Shown piece after piece: positions 1-15,054 of a stretch of DNA of 20,995 nucleotides. The DNA comes from Polymyxa betae (lineage: Eukaryota; Endomyxa; Phytomyxea; Plasmodiophorida; Plasmodiophoridae). The notes below the pieces were generated by a model. It ran no database searches and was not told the origin of the DNA. It was given only the letters and a program-made list of their open reading frames with translations. Position numbers and translations under genes: made by a program. The DNA is taken from NCBI GenBank assembly GCA_003693705.1, contig RBZT01000110.1, forward strand, positions 1-20,995. The letters run 5' to 3'. How positions within the stretch are numbered: position 1 is the first letter of the stretch; every line of letters begins with the position of its first letter.

Positions 1-51
1 TTTGCTCAGGATTTCGACGAATCGAAATCGACATTCTCAAAGTCTGATTAA
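1..51 (+). CDS. C-terminal tail of a gene entering from the left (paralogue of the right-edge gene)
   Basis: Frame 1 opens at the first base and reads FAQDFDESKSTFSKSD, then TAA at 49-51. I call it coding because the minus strand at the right edge reads FAQDFDESRSPGLSSLKSD and a stop in the same frame. The two agree at the start and in the final KSD. The first nucleotide difference after 23 identical bases is synonymous (TCG versus TCA, Ser), and AAG/AAA for Lys is synonymous too. The body of the gene lies outside the window, so family and function are unknown. The first exon boundary upstream cannot be seen. Confidence 0.6.
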   Translation, partial: FAQDFDESKSTFSKSD

Positions 52-764
52 TATACTGTTTAATAACTGTTCGACTGATGTAAACTTTGATGGTTGCCGT
101 CGTACGTCAGGGACTTTGTTTTTTGGCGATTTGAAAGAACAGCTGGAATTATTAGTTGTTCGACATTTAAATGATAAATTCACCAATGTCCCAACTGGCG
201 AGATGAAGTTTGGAGATACTGGTTAATTCGAGCAGTAAGCTGAGTGATTAACAGGCCATACCACCAACTGTTGATCATAAACAAGTCAAATCCTGTCGAA
301 ATCAGACGTTGGATATGGCTTTTTCGCTCACTGAATTTAGAGATTCTACAGTGAAGAAGGTGCAAATGAGCGTCCACATGTTTAGTTCTGGTTGAGGAAA
401 TCCTTTGATTTGGCTGACGAGCAGGTATGAGAATTGTTTATACATCTGGACATAATACACCTAGTGAACATGTCGGCGACTCGATCTTCGATTTCGCATT
501 ACGAAACTGAGCCCTCGAAAACAAAACAGAATTCGCATGTACAGTTTTGGTGGTTTACCCCGGGCCAATCCCAAAACCCAAGAAAGGGTTGGGCATACAT
601 CTTGACGAAGTTGGCTACATCAGCACCCTTACTTCAGCAGTTGTCTGTATAGCTAGAACTTCAGTTGCTCTACCAAGACTCCAGACTTCATACAAGCGTG
701 CTGGATCTGCATTCAAAGAATAACTTGTAAACCCAGTCAGTTGTACAGATAATGTATTGACTTT
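52..764. other. Unresolved interval with coding-like fragments between the left-edge gene and the P5A ATPase
   Basis: Several short open stretches look protein-like but I could not join them into one gene. On the plus strand, about 248-410 is open and includes IPPTVDHKQVKS; 427-510 reads from MRIVYTSGHNTPSEHVGDS to a TGA; 511-723 contains YPGPIPKPKKGLGIHLDEVG and ends with TAA at 721-723, 41 bp from the ATPase stop. A plus-strand gene convergent with the ATPase would fit the spacing. The minus strand also has open stretches, for example one with ANFVKMYAQPFLGF near 560-620. No family is recognised. Transcript reads would settle strand and exons. Confidence 0.25.
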
Positions 765-3700
765 TCAATCGATCTTAAGTCTGGATCTCCTCAATGCGAT
801 TTTGTTAATGATATATTCGAAGATGATACTGCCAAAAAAATCAGCTATCATTAGAAGGGCCAGATCAGTCTGCAGGGATCCATTCGGAAACGGGTGAAGT
901 TCAAGCATCTCGTTCAGCGATGGCATAATTTCAAGGCACAAACAGAGAATCGCCACGAACGACCCAGCAATGCAGCGCCACAGAGCCTACATGTCAAATC
1001 AAATAGAATCGCTGATTCTAAAACAGATAGCACCTTGTTTTCTGTTATGGATTGCATAAACGGTCGTCCTTTATAATTGGCAGCGAAAGTTGCTAACGTC
1101 ATCGATGAAGAAATTAGATAAACGACAGTATTCAGTACATTGGGAGAAAAATCTCCATCGATATCTTTGTTCCTGAAACATAAGATAGTTAAAAAGGAAG
1201 GATCAATGCATGTCAGACCACATACTTAGGGCGAAATGGTTCTGTCCATTGAACAGAAACAATTAAAGACCACAAGTGAATCACAAATTGGCCGAAAATT
1301 GAGACCAGCATTTCGACTGCAAATACAGATGACTATGAAAATTCAATGAAACGGACTCAACCAATAGAGGATTATAACCTGTGGACGTTCAGGAGACAGC
1401 GCCCGCAAAGGTTGTGCTCGAGAGATAAAGAGGAACATCATGGCAACTAAGATTCCAGTGAAGGTCATTTGAGTATCACCAAGTTTAACTCCATCCAGAT
1501 AGAGCACAGATAGAGAATAGGCAGATATTAGACACTGTAATGCCAGGATCTGATACATTTGCATTGTGGTAACCAATGTACAACGTCCTTGACGAATAAT
1601 ATCCAAGCAGCAATCCACTTCAGAACGCTTTGCAGTGAATGGAGCTGCAACCGAGGCATCGCCCAATGACACCACTTGAGGTCCATCGTCCAAAGAGTCT
1701 AGAAGTTCATTTCGACGCGATGTTTCAGCGCGACTTGACGACGCAGCTGTCTTCGACTTCTTTTTCTGATCAGTCTGCTGATCGTTGTTACCAGTTAACA
1801 AAGCGACCCCAACATGAGAATGCTTCAGAGCACCAACATCATTGGTTCCATCACCACACATCATCGTTACACGTCCTTGTTCTTTCAGAATGTTGATAAT
1901 CATCTAAATAGAAATTTTTTAAATAATGAGCAAACAAGTACGAAACAGTACTAACCTGTTTCTGTTCCGGATTTACACGAGCGAATACGTTGGCTTGCAA
2001 GATGACGGCAGTACGGTCAGCATGGCTTTTAATAGCATGTAATGCAGGTCCGGTAATACAAAGATTGGAGTTCTTTGGGAAATGATCGGGCTTGTAAGGA
2101 ACATTAGGAAGAGTATCAGAAACAGGTACCCAGGTGAGTTGCTTGGATTTTTCATCTGCAAAGCGCAGCAATAAGAGTGAGTAACATGATTGACAGCAAT
2201 ATACTTATGGTTAGATTAGACAGTATATAAGTGGGAAGAGATGCAGAGACAATGTTAAGGCGAGAGGACACATTACATGCTGTTAGAGCATGGTCACCCT
2301 GAAACATTGTATCAGAATTAAGCTGAGTGACAAAAACCCTGCAGCAGTACTGTTATCATCACTACAAAGTGACTACTAGATTGCAAAGAGCGGATTGTAT
2401 CAGGAGAGCAGGTCTTAATTGGACTATCGAGAATCATGAACCCCGCGAAGACCTGAAACGAAGTTGAGTTGCAAGAAACAAAACAGCATTGTTAGAAGAC
2501 CAGATTGTTTTCGACTTCATGACGGTCAATTTTCAATGCAGCGCTTTCATTAATAGCGGAACTTTGAAGCAGTTTATAACCCATTGCAAGTACACGGCGA
2601 CCTTCGCGAGAGTAATGTCGGTGTGTAGCTTCATAATAAGCAGGGATGTTGCCCAATAATTTCACGATTGCTTCAGGGGCACCTTTGCAAACAGCTATGT
2701 GGAAAAATCAGAAGATGCCTAAAAGAGCCAATGGAATCCATTACCATATGTTTCCTTATTATTAACGATAACAACACAGGCCATACGGCGAAGAGCTGAG
2801 TCCATTAGTATCAATCTCAGCATATGGATGATAAACTTACCGGAATCGAAGAGGAATCTTCTCATAATACGAATCGATTCATGCGATTTGGAATTTCTTA
2901 GAGTACTGATACCAGTTCCACTAGCTGAAACAGATTGCCAATGGCATGCTTGAACAGCAGCAGTCTCTAACGGATCCCCAATAATCTTGTCATCCAAATG
3001 GACTAAACTGTGGCATGACCCAATAATGTAAGATGCAGCAGATCGTGGATCAAACTCATCCTCCACAGGCATGAACTCCTTCTTAGAAGCCTGTTCTGCT
3101 TTCTTTTCGATCTCGCCCTCTTTCTTTCTCTTTGTTTCAGCAGCGACACCAAGAAATTCGAACTTATCTTCTGTCAGCGTGCCAGTTTTGTCGAAACAAA
3201 CCGTATTGACAGCTCCGGCAAACGGAATTCGGAATGGCTCGGTACAGAAAATTCCTAAAGAAAGCTCTGTCAGCGAATGCACAAACAGAAAGTTAGAGTA
3301 TGACGTTTTCGCATTAGAGCCGCCAGAGATACATTGACAGCAAGCGATAGCTCCATTGGTAATTCAGGAGGTACAACACTGGTAATAATCATGATACAAT
3401 TGAGAAGTAATTTAGATCGAGATCTGGCTGGATCATTCCATGATTGTGTAAGAACATAGACAGCTGCAGTTACAGCAAATACCAATAGCAACAGAATGAA
3501 CAGAAATGCTTCAGCATTATTTACCGTCACTCGTTCTGTTGATGAAATCATCGTTGAAATCAGCCGGCCTGAAATGACATGAGAAATGCATTCGGAATAA
3601 GATTGATTGACAGGGAACCTTGCGAGGTGTGGAATCCAGTTCGTAGAACATAACCGATAGCACCACCATCAGGTGGACGACGTCCTTCAGTTGGACACGA

Positions 3701-5151
3701 ATGTACGATAATCTGTGTACCACCAAACAGAACATGTGCCTTATCAGCACCGTTGATATCTAATGGCTCTGATAGCATTCCGGAATTGGACAACGGCTCC
3801 TTCAACTAAGCCACTAAATAAGAAGATAACAACCGAAATGCAAGGATGGATCTTACCTGAGGAACAGATTCACCTGTAAGTAACGATTCGTCAACAACAC
3901 ACGAACCTTTAATAAGCACGGCATCACATGGGACGTGATGACCTGATCCAGATGCTGCATAATTGCATTAGATGGGAAAAAGAAAGTCAACCGGGTCCAT
4001 TACGATATCTTTTCAGAGAAAGGATATCTCCAGGAATAAGATCCCGAGTTGAAACAGTACGCCAACGTCCAGAACGGTAAACAGAGACATCATATGGAGC
4101 TGCTCTCATACTACGAACTTGTTCTAGCGATACTAATAGAGCCCATATCAGTGCATAAACGCCCAATGAATGTCAAACAACGAACCCAATCTCCGTTTTA
4201 CAACAGACACCTCGAACAGAACCAGCATACAAAGTGTCATCAATGAATAATACCAATATCTAGACAGAGGATTCAGGGCCGAATAATAATCAAACCTTTA
4301 AGCAGTACTCATCGAGCAACCAAAGTCCGACACAGAACATCTGAAATACGAAGAATGGAGCTGTCGCATGCTCGGCAAATAGCGACTGAAACGATGGCAA
4401 AGGAACATCAAATGCATTCAACCCATATTTCACACGCTGTAAGCTTGTAAATATGGCAATAATTAACAATTATACTACATCAATTACCTGCATAAACATA
4501 CTATCATCTTCATGTCCCAGACCTTGACATTGTAGGTAATATTGACGTGGATGAGAAGTCGGAAAATCTAATTCCACAAAAGAATTTCTATCGGAGGACC
4601 AGAGGAATTTCCGATGCTGGTAGGTGAACCCACGCGATCCATTTGATCCCTATAGCGTCGATAATTGATCAGATTTGTTGGATAAAATTGCTACATACTT
4701 GAAGAGGTACAAGTTCTCCATCAGAGGTTGGTGTAGCTTGTAGGAATATATGAGTTGCAGAATTGGAGTTACGAGCTGCTTTATATCGAACTAACGAAAG
4801 AATACGAGTCGACCATGTGCATAACAGAATCACGAATAATTGTGATGCAATTGCAGATATCCATAGGAATGTGTAGATTGTGGAAAATGTCGACCATGAA
4901 TCGATTGATGTTAAAACAGACCCTGGGGCAGATTCAGTTGAATTCGTAGAAGATGTGACAACAGGAACAGGTTCAGATGGAGTAACTTGTGAGAACAGAT
5001 GAGGACCCCACTGTTGAGGCAGGTTGGAATAGGGCAGAAATGCCAGTAGAGAGTAGATTATGATAAATGGAGCGATATCTAATCTTGTTGGAGATGTAAT
5101 ATCAACATGTCTATATAGACGTGATGAATATATGCCAGGTACTAGAGACAT
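765..5151 (-). CDS. ATP13A1: P5A-type ATPase (ATP13A1/Spf1 homologue), 18 exons, complete
   Basis: An ER P-type ATPase. In yeast and animals this family extracts mislocalised transmembrane helices from the ER. I rebuilt 18 exons: 5151-4699, 4649-4488, 4436-4309, 4259-4186, 4132-4004, 3954-3857, 3805-3619, 3568-3305, 3254-2841, 2795-2745, 2694-2501, 2452-2351, 2298-2205, 2155-1956, 1903-1379, 1332-1226, 1172-1034, 986-765. They sum to 3543 nt, 1180 residues, close to animal orthologues (about 1200). Visible motifs: TGES (342-345), the P5A signature PPELP (477-481), DKTGT with phosphorylated Asp520, TGD in the nucleotide domain, GDGTND (867-872), and C-terminal membrane helices with [10 protein letters not shown]. 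All key catalytic residues are present. The start follows an upstream gap and gives a P5A-like hydrophobic N-terminus. All 17 introns are 45-53 nt; several carry CTAAT or CTGAT-like branch sites. Confidence 0.95.
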
Positions 5152-5277
5152 TTGATTATGAGCTTCAACTGTTAAACAATCAGGTCAGGCTACCTGTCTA
5201 TAAAACTATCACGCACATTTAATTACGTCACCTTCCATACAACTTGGTAATTCATCTATCCCTGATGCGCAGTCCGT

Positions 5278-5298
5278 AGAGGGAATAATATTCCCTCC
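5278..5298. repeat. Palindrome copy 1 (reverse orientation)
   Basis: Arms GAGGGAATA and TATTCCCTC flank a central A; the outermost pair is mismatched. It lies 127 bp upstream of the ATPase start. It shares the extended left flank TCCGTAGAGGGAATA with copy 4. The central A marks it as the reverse orientation of the other three copies. Confidence 0.8.
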
Positions 5299-5445
5299 AG
5301 CACTTTGAGGAGCTGTTGAACTTTTTCATCAGAGATCTTATCCCATCTGACTACAGATTCGTAAACTAGGTGAAAACCCCAATCGATTGATATAAAAAAA
5401 TACGGGAATCTTCAAGGAAAAGTAAAAAACCTTCAATCCAAAAAA

Positions 5446-5643
5446 CTAGGGTTTCAAAGCCACGGGCTCTATAGTAATTGCGTTAGAGGGAATATTATTC
5501 CCTCTTAATTCAAAGTGATTATTGGAATCGTCGACGTCGACTCGCCCGGGATTCTTGGCTATAATCGGGCCGGTTCTGCTGTAGGAGATCTCCTTCGTCG
5601 GCGGTGGTCCGTTTCCCGGGGCGTACTTGACCGACCTCTGCAA
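5446..5643 (-). CDS. Small GC-richer exon-like ORF, possible last exon of an unrecognised gene
   Basis: Open on the minus strand from at least 5643 to a TAG at 5446-5448. The translation contains VKYAPGNGPPPTKEISYSRT and ends IEPVALKP. The block 5520-5650 is clearly richer in GC than its AT-rich surroundings, which is what makes it look like an exon. No ATG begins it in a convincing context; an ATG in ACACCATGGGC just upstream is in a different frame. It could be a terminal exon joined to something upstream, for example after an acceptor near 5646. Palindrome copy 2 falls inside the frame and is read as RGNNIPS. A plus-strand ORF (5515-5712) overlaps it and looks less likely. Confidence 0.3.
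   Translation of the reverse strand: MQRSVKYAPGNGPPPTKEISYSRTGPIIAKNPGRVDVDDSNNHFELRGNNIPSNAITIEPVALKP
5485..5505. repeat. Palindrome copy 2
   Basis: Arms AGAGGGAATA and TATTCCCTCT around a central T, perfect over 10 bp each side. It lies inside the exon-like ORF at 5446-5643. An isolated half-site (CCCTCTTAAA) is also present at about 5751-5760. Confidence 0.85.
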
Positions 5644-5801
5644 CCAATCTTGCCCATGGTGTTAGGGAAAAGGCGATTTATAAAAATTTATCGATGCGTT
5701 AAAGTTATATGAACAAGTACTATATTTTTTCAATTTTACCGGACGGCAATCCCTCTTAAATAGCAGCGAACAAATGATCAGCAATAGCCGATAAAAAATA
5801 C

Positions 5802-6066
5802 ATAGTTGACAACGTCACCAAATGTTACATCATCATTAAATTCCCTATTGAAAACTTGTTGTACATTACGACGAACTGTCTGGATTTCTGGAATAGCTTT
5901 TCAAGCAGCATTCGGTCCAACGCGAGTGTTGCGATAGAAAGATCATTCATCTGCATACGCTTAAGTAATTCCATTGCTGGCATTCCATTTCTTCGTCGTC
6001 ATTAGTCTCCTCCAATGAAAAATAATCGCAGTCGTTCAAAGCACTAAGCAAGAGACGTAATTGCAG
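5802..6066 (-). pseudogene. Coding-like relic with two apparent single-base frame breaks
   Basis: Three consecutive minus-strand segments look protein-coding but lie in different frames. The first (6066 to about 5990) includes LLLSALNDCDYFSLEETNDD; the second (to about 5902) includes MPAMELLKRMQMNDLSIATL; the third (to 5802) includes VFNREFNDDVTFGDVVNY. The shifts fall at short A runs on the coding strand (5988-5990 and 5898-5901 on plus), each consistent with one missing base. There is no room for introns at either point. A plausible 47-nt GT-AG intron follows at 5801-5755. It could be a decayed gene, a gene with sequencing errors in homopolymers, or a chance pattern. I recognise no family. 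Confidence 0.3.
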
Positions 6067-6234
6067 CTAAATAGATGGCTCAGAACGCAGCCTATGAGAA
6101 TGACCTTCGGGTCAGGAATTTCACGGGAATATTTTTGCGGGTTAGGGTTTGGGTCAATTAAAAAATCAGTGCAAATTTTCAAGGACGACCGTTGCTCCGA
6201 TTTTTATTGGCAAAGTTGGTTCATTTTCGAAGGC
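6067..6234. other. Intergenic stretch with a telomere-like/telo-box motif
   Basis: The plus strand at 6139-6153 reads GGGTTAGGGTTTGGG; on the minus strand this contains AAACCCTAA, the plant telo-box. A second near match (AAACCCTAG) is on the minus strand near 5446. With only about 2.5 units this may be chance. A short minus-strand open stretch (AFENEPTLPIKIGATVVLE) lies at about 6240-6180. No gene can be called. Confidence 0.2.
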
Positions 6235-6259
6235 TAAGAGGGAATATTATTCCCTCTTA
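6235..6259. repeat. Palindrome copy 3, the longest
   Basis: A perfect odd palindrome: 12-base arm TAAGAGGGAATA, a central T, and the exact inverted arm. It is separated by 31 bp from copy 4. It could form a strong hairpin with a minimal loop in single-stranded DNA or RNA. Confidence 0.9.
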
Positions 6260-6290
6260 GCGTTTTTGAAGCAAAAGCTGCGAACTCCGT

Positions 6291-6311
6291 AGAGGGAATA
6301 TTATTCCCTCT
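6291..6311. repeat. Palindrome copy 4
   Basis: Arms AGAGGGAATA and TATTCCCTCT around a central T, perfect over 10 bp each side. The left flank CTCCGT nearly matches that of copy 1 (GTCCGT), so those two share more than the palindrome alone. Confidence 0.85.
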
Positions 6312-6651
6312 TATTGCATCAGTGCTATTCAGCTTGTCATCACATTTCTTTATTTTTTTACAAATCTTTGATATTGGTTAGTCAATGGACTGTTGCCTGA
6401 GTAATCAATTTCAGATACTGTTGCGAGTTCAAGTCAAAGCAACCAAGTCGAGGTACTATTACTCGACGAAACGTTTAGCAGGGCTACTAGTAATTTTAAG
6501 GTTATGGCAGGACCCAACGAAATGACATCTAAATGGATATAGACTCAGTCTGACTGCAAAAGTCTGTGAAACAAATGACTATGTTTTAGATGAAATGAGG
6601 GCCGTTAAAGTAGCACACAATGATATTTATGAATAGAGAAATGAGAAGATA
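6312..6651. other. Intergenic stretch downstream of the seven-helix gene
   Basis: The only coding-like signal is a plus-strand stretch at about 6414-6542 containing VASSSQSNQVEVLLLDETFS and ending TAG. It is preceded by TTTCAG, which could be an acceptor. No upstream exon with a start was found. Otherwise the sequence is AT-rich with no recognisable RNA gene or repeat. Confidence 0.2.
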
Positions 6652-7765
6652 TCATTGATGAGAAGGAGCATCCGTCATAAGATTATCAAACCCAGCTAGT
6701 CTATCTGTAGCACTTATTGATGATACTGTAGTAGTTGTACTCGTTGCTGTTTTTGGAATCGTATTCACTTCAATCTTGAGTTTGCCTCCTGCGGTTGCTT
6801 TTGTCTCTTTGGTCGCAGACGAGACCGTATTGTTCGATCCGCTGGTTTTCGTTCCAGTTTTAGTCGCTGATGTTCGCTCTCGCTCTCTGATTTTTAAATA
6901 AACCATCAGCGATAGCAGCAAAGATAACGACTATGTAAACAATTAGCATGATGGGTTTGTTGAGTCGAAAATTTTAGGACCTTGTTGAAGAACTGGAATG
7001 CTTCACGAAATAAAAGGCTATCTCCAGATGTATCAGTAAATACCAATAAGAAGATAGATGATATAAAATCCCAAGTATATGTGAATAATACCATCCATAA
7101 TATTGTCATCTTCTGTCGAACATCTTTACCCGATTCACGCCAGTATTTCCAAACTGTCTGAAATCCCAGAACTAACATATAGATCTGAATAGCGAATATC
7201 GGGACAGCGACTACAAATGATGGTAATCTACATGGACATAAATTCAGAGGAAAGCAACATGTAGAGGATTATAATACCCAGGTACAGAGCGACAACCCAA
7301 TTTCAATGGGACTATACGTATAAACTGACATAGATACATGAAGTTGTGATAAAGGTTAAGGAAATTGACAGCGAGAGCTAGATGATAGAGACGATTATAG
7401 AATTTCTTATTGCTTTGGTAAAATAGGGCTGTTCGGAAATGGAACAGATTGAACTCACAGCTCTTTAAAAACATTTCAGTGGGACAATAAATCGACAATA
7501 CAAATGTCCTTACAAAGTAAACGGTCTCAATCAGGTAAAATGCACAGGTATGATTAAAGAAGAAGGTAACAATACGAAAAAGGACGGCAGCAAATGTAGC
7601 CAGAACGTTGAAAGTGGAGAGATTGCGACTGAATCGATCACCAACATGAGAATAACATTGCACTACATATAACGCAATGAGTAATAATGGAACAACAACA
7701 GTTACATCAGCCAGCCAATAGAACCAATCATCAGCAACATCAAAGCCATTCTCATCCAACGCCAT
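6652..7765 (-). CDS. Seven-helix membrane protein, unrecognised family, 3 exons
   Basis: Exons 7765-7278, 7227-6981 and 6930-6652 join in frame across two 50-nt introns to give 337 residues. I count seven hydrophobic segments at roughly 18-40, 52-70, 77-95, 128-148, 165-186, 206-228 and 240-262. A Ser/Thr-rich hydrophilic tail of about 70 residues follows (repeated TATSTTTT-like runs). There is no cleavable signal peptide; the N-terminus is short and acidic (MALDENGFDVADD). Possible N-glycosylation sites lie near the first loop. The topology resembles G-protein-coupled receptors and other seven-helix families, but I see no DRY or NPxxY motif and cannot assign a family. It lies head-to-tail 273 bp downstream of the SANBR homologue. 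Confidence 0.8.
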
Positions 7766-8038
7766 CTTAATGATTGTCTCAACAAGAAACTAATCGGTAC
7801 GATATTGACCAGGTCACGTGAGCTAGATTGGGGCGAACATCATGAAATCAGTTGCAGATCGTATATCTATCATGCCCTCAGACCAATAAGGTGGTTGTTA
7901 GTGGCTTTGATGAAGGGAATCATCCTAATAAATGCAATGTACTATGTGCCCGGCCTTGTACATTCAAATTCGCAGCAACATTCTCAAAAATACAGGGTCT
8001 ACCAACTCCATTTACATCAAAAAGAACTGCCAAGAGCA
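7766..8038. promoter_or_regulatory. Intergenic region, presumed promoter of the seven-helix gene
   Basis: 273 bp between the SANBR stop and the seven-helix start, both on the minus strand. It contains a perfect E-box core in GGTCACGTGAGC at about 7811-7822, some 50 bp upstream of the start. Several short ORFs are open on both strands, including a 39-codon minus ORF whose ATG (8039-8037) overlaps the SANBR stop. None is convincing as a gene. The E-box is a weak prediction from the motif alone. Confidence 0.25.
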
Positions 8039-10302
<2,264 letters not shown>

Positions 10303-10587
10303 GACAGATGTCTGTCCCAAATGAAACTGTAACGTTCAGGACAGTAATGGACTGATGGTAATATGTAACGTAGGTGGACACATGTCACATGACAATAGTA
10401 CAAAATACCAGAGGTAGGCTGGTCCTGTTAACCTGCTATCATTTCTATATCCAATCCAATCACTTCGCTAATGCGTTTGGTCCGACAACTTTCTACTCTT
10501 TTAGAAGTTCAATAGGGTACAATTGGATCAGATCCTTAGGTTTAGGTGAAATAAATATGACGGTTTCAGGTGTATTTGAATTTCGAG
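10303..10587. promoter_or_regulatory. Intergenic region between DDX46 stop and SANBR start
   Basis: 285 bp separating two minus-strand genes; it must hold the DDX46 3' end and the SANBR promoter. Only a shadow ORF is open on plus. I see no TATA box or repeat that stands out. Confidence 0.3.
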
Positions 10588-13777
<3,190 letters not shown>

Positions 13778-13812
13778 CGTGGCGTGGTGTACACGTCAAG
13801 CGGGAGTCTCAG

Positions 13813-13920
13813 ATGTCGGCTGCAGAGCTGAAATCAATAATGACTATTGGAGAGGGAAATAATTGGGCGCAGTATTTCCTATATTTGCGAGGGCCTCCGA
13901 TTTTTGAAATAAAACATTGA
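13813..13920 (+). CDS. Small ORF divergent from DDX46, hypothetical
   Basis: A 35-codon plus-strand ORF starting 35 bp upstream of the DDX46 start on the other strand. It begins MSAAELKSIMTIGEGNNWAQ and ends FEIKH, then TGA. The composition looks protein-like, but length alone is weak evidence. It could be the first exon of a longer gene running into 13921-14384, or a transcript leader ORF. No family is recognised. Confidence 0.25.
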   Translation: MSAAELKSIMTIGEGNNWAQYFLYLRGPPIFEIKH

Positions 13921-14384
13921 GCGTTGTCGACGAGGAATTATGATAGATGTAAGCATTTCCATTCAGTTCTGTTGGAAGTTTTCTGTTCAAAATGGATTGA
14001 ATCGGATTGAGCGTTATTATGTGTATGCATTTCAGTATTGTTCTATAGTTTCAACAAGATTGCACAGTACAAGGAACGAAGCTGCAACTTGCAACTTCAT
14101 TGTGTTCATTTACTTAAAAAAACTGCTAATCGTAATGCTCATGCTGAGTCATGCACCACAAACTAGTTTATATCAAAACACAGAAAGAAAATGCACTTTT
14201 AATCAAAGCAGTCAAACAGCATGTTAACTGCGGTGCACTGCTGGCTTGAAGTAAAATCAGTCAATCATACCCAGTACGCCAGTTGATTCCGATAGGAATG
14301 CATATGTATTCTGAAAAGTCCTGAGGTTGTTTACACACTTGGAAAGATATGCTTCGATAGTAAGCCTGTCTCAAACAATCAAAA
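13921..14384. other. AT-rich intergenic stretch with one weak ORF
   Basis: A 95-codon plus-strand ORF (13940-14227) is open, but its composition (many Cys, His, Tyr, Ile, no domain) does not look like a conserved protein. No tRNA, repeat or palindrome stands out. The right end must contain the 3' end of the CMC4-like gene. Confidence 0.25.
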
Positions 14385-14629
14385 CTACCTGTCAGGAGGC
14401 TTCAAGTTCTTCATCGCTCGTTCAATACATTCCTGATACTGTTTGATAACGGAACGGCAAATGGATTCATTATACTAAAGTTTATTCATGTTAACAACGA
14501 GGAGAATCAGATTAGAGCGATCCCAACCTGATATTTCTGCAAGCAGCTCTGAATGGCACAAGCGAACGGTTTACAACGCTGTTCAGCCAGTGACAGTGCA
14601 TCGTCCTGGATAGGTGAATTAGCTCTCAT
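14385..14629 (-). CDS. CMC4: CMC4-like twin CX9C mitochondrial protein, 2 exons
   Basis: Exons 14629-14528 and 14474-14385 join across a 53-nt intron to give 63 residues, close to human CMC4 (68). The second coiled-coil-helix pair is textbook twin CX9C. The first is C-KPFACAIQS-C, the second C-RSVIKQYQE-C, with an extra Cys inside the first as in CMC4. Flanking sequence QKYQYNESIC matches the family's hairpin turn. Such proteins are imported into the mitochondrial intermembrane space and oxidised by Mia40. CMC4's precise role is unclear; it belongs with cytochrome oxidase assembly-type CHCH proteins. The start is the first ATG in frame, 8 nt after the stop of a short upstream ORF. Another small twin CX9C protein cannot be fully excluded. 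Confidence 0.8.
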
Positions 14630-14637
14630 GTTTGATG

Positions 14638-14730
14638 TTAGCTAGACCAGGTAAGGTAATTGGCACTTTCCGCGCTTCTCTCAGTTTCTTCGTACACACA
14701 GTTCATGGCAGGATCGCAGCCCCCTGCCAT
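14638..14730 (-). CDS. 30-codon ORF immediately upstream of the CMC4-like start
   Basis: Minus-strand ORF beginning MAGGCDPAMNCVYEETERSA and ending with TAA at 14640-14638, only 8 nt before the CMC4 ATG. Its composition is protein-like (acidic, two Cys). It may be an upstream ORF in the CMC4 leader, or the first exon of an alternative transcript. A GT at its 3' end does not give an in-frame splice to CMC4. Function unknown. Confidence 0.35.
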   Translation of the reverse strand: MAGGCDPAMNCVYEETERSAESANYLTWSS

Positions 14731-15054
14731 CAGTCATTCTCAGTCAGTTCCCTTTCAACATTGATATAAACTAATGCTTGGACAATTTGAAGAGAGCATA
14801 TCCAAACGATCGGTTTTCACAGTGTTTGGAGCGTTACTCATTCGTTTGAAATCGGGAAATTAGTTTCCATATTTGCCGACACCGGATTTAGAGCATCCGT
14901 ATAACCGCGGTCGAATTTGAAATGGGAGTAAAGAAATGAAAAATTCCATTGTTTATCAACGAGTACTCGATATTAGCACTGTAATGGAAACATATAAGAC
15001 ACACCTATTTTATTAAGATGAGTTTGCAACACTTGGAACAACATATGCTTATAC
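14731..15054. other. Intergenic stretch between bZIP and CMC4 genes
   Basis: 324 bp between two minus-strand genes. I see no ORF of note, no repeat and no RNA gene. It should hold the bZIP 3' end and the CMC4 promoter. Confidence 0.3.

Noticed and set aside
2-226. 74-residue plus-strand ORF at the left edge
   Set aside because: Its first part overlaps the better-supported paralogous tail in another frame, and no start or domain supports it.
5515-5712. 65-residue plus-strand ORF
   Set aside because: It mirrors the minus-strand exon-like ORF, and its composition looks like an antisense shadow.
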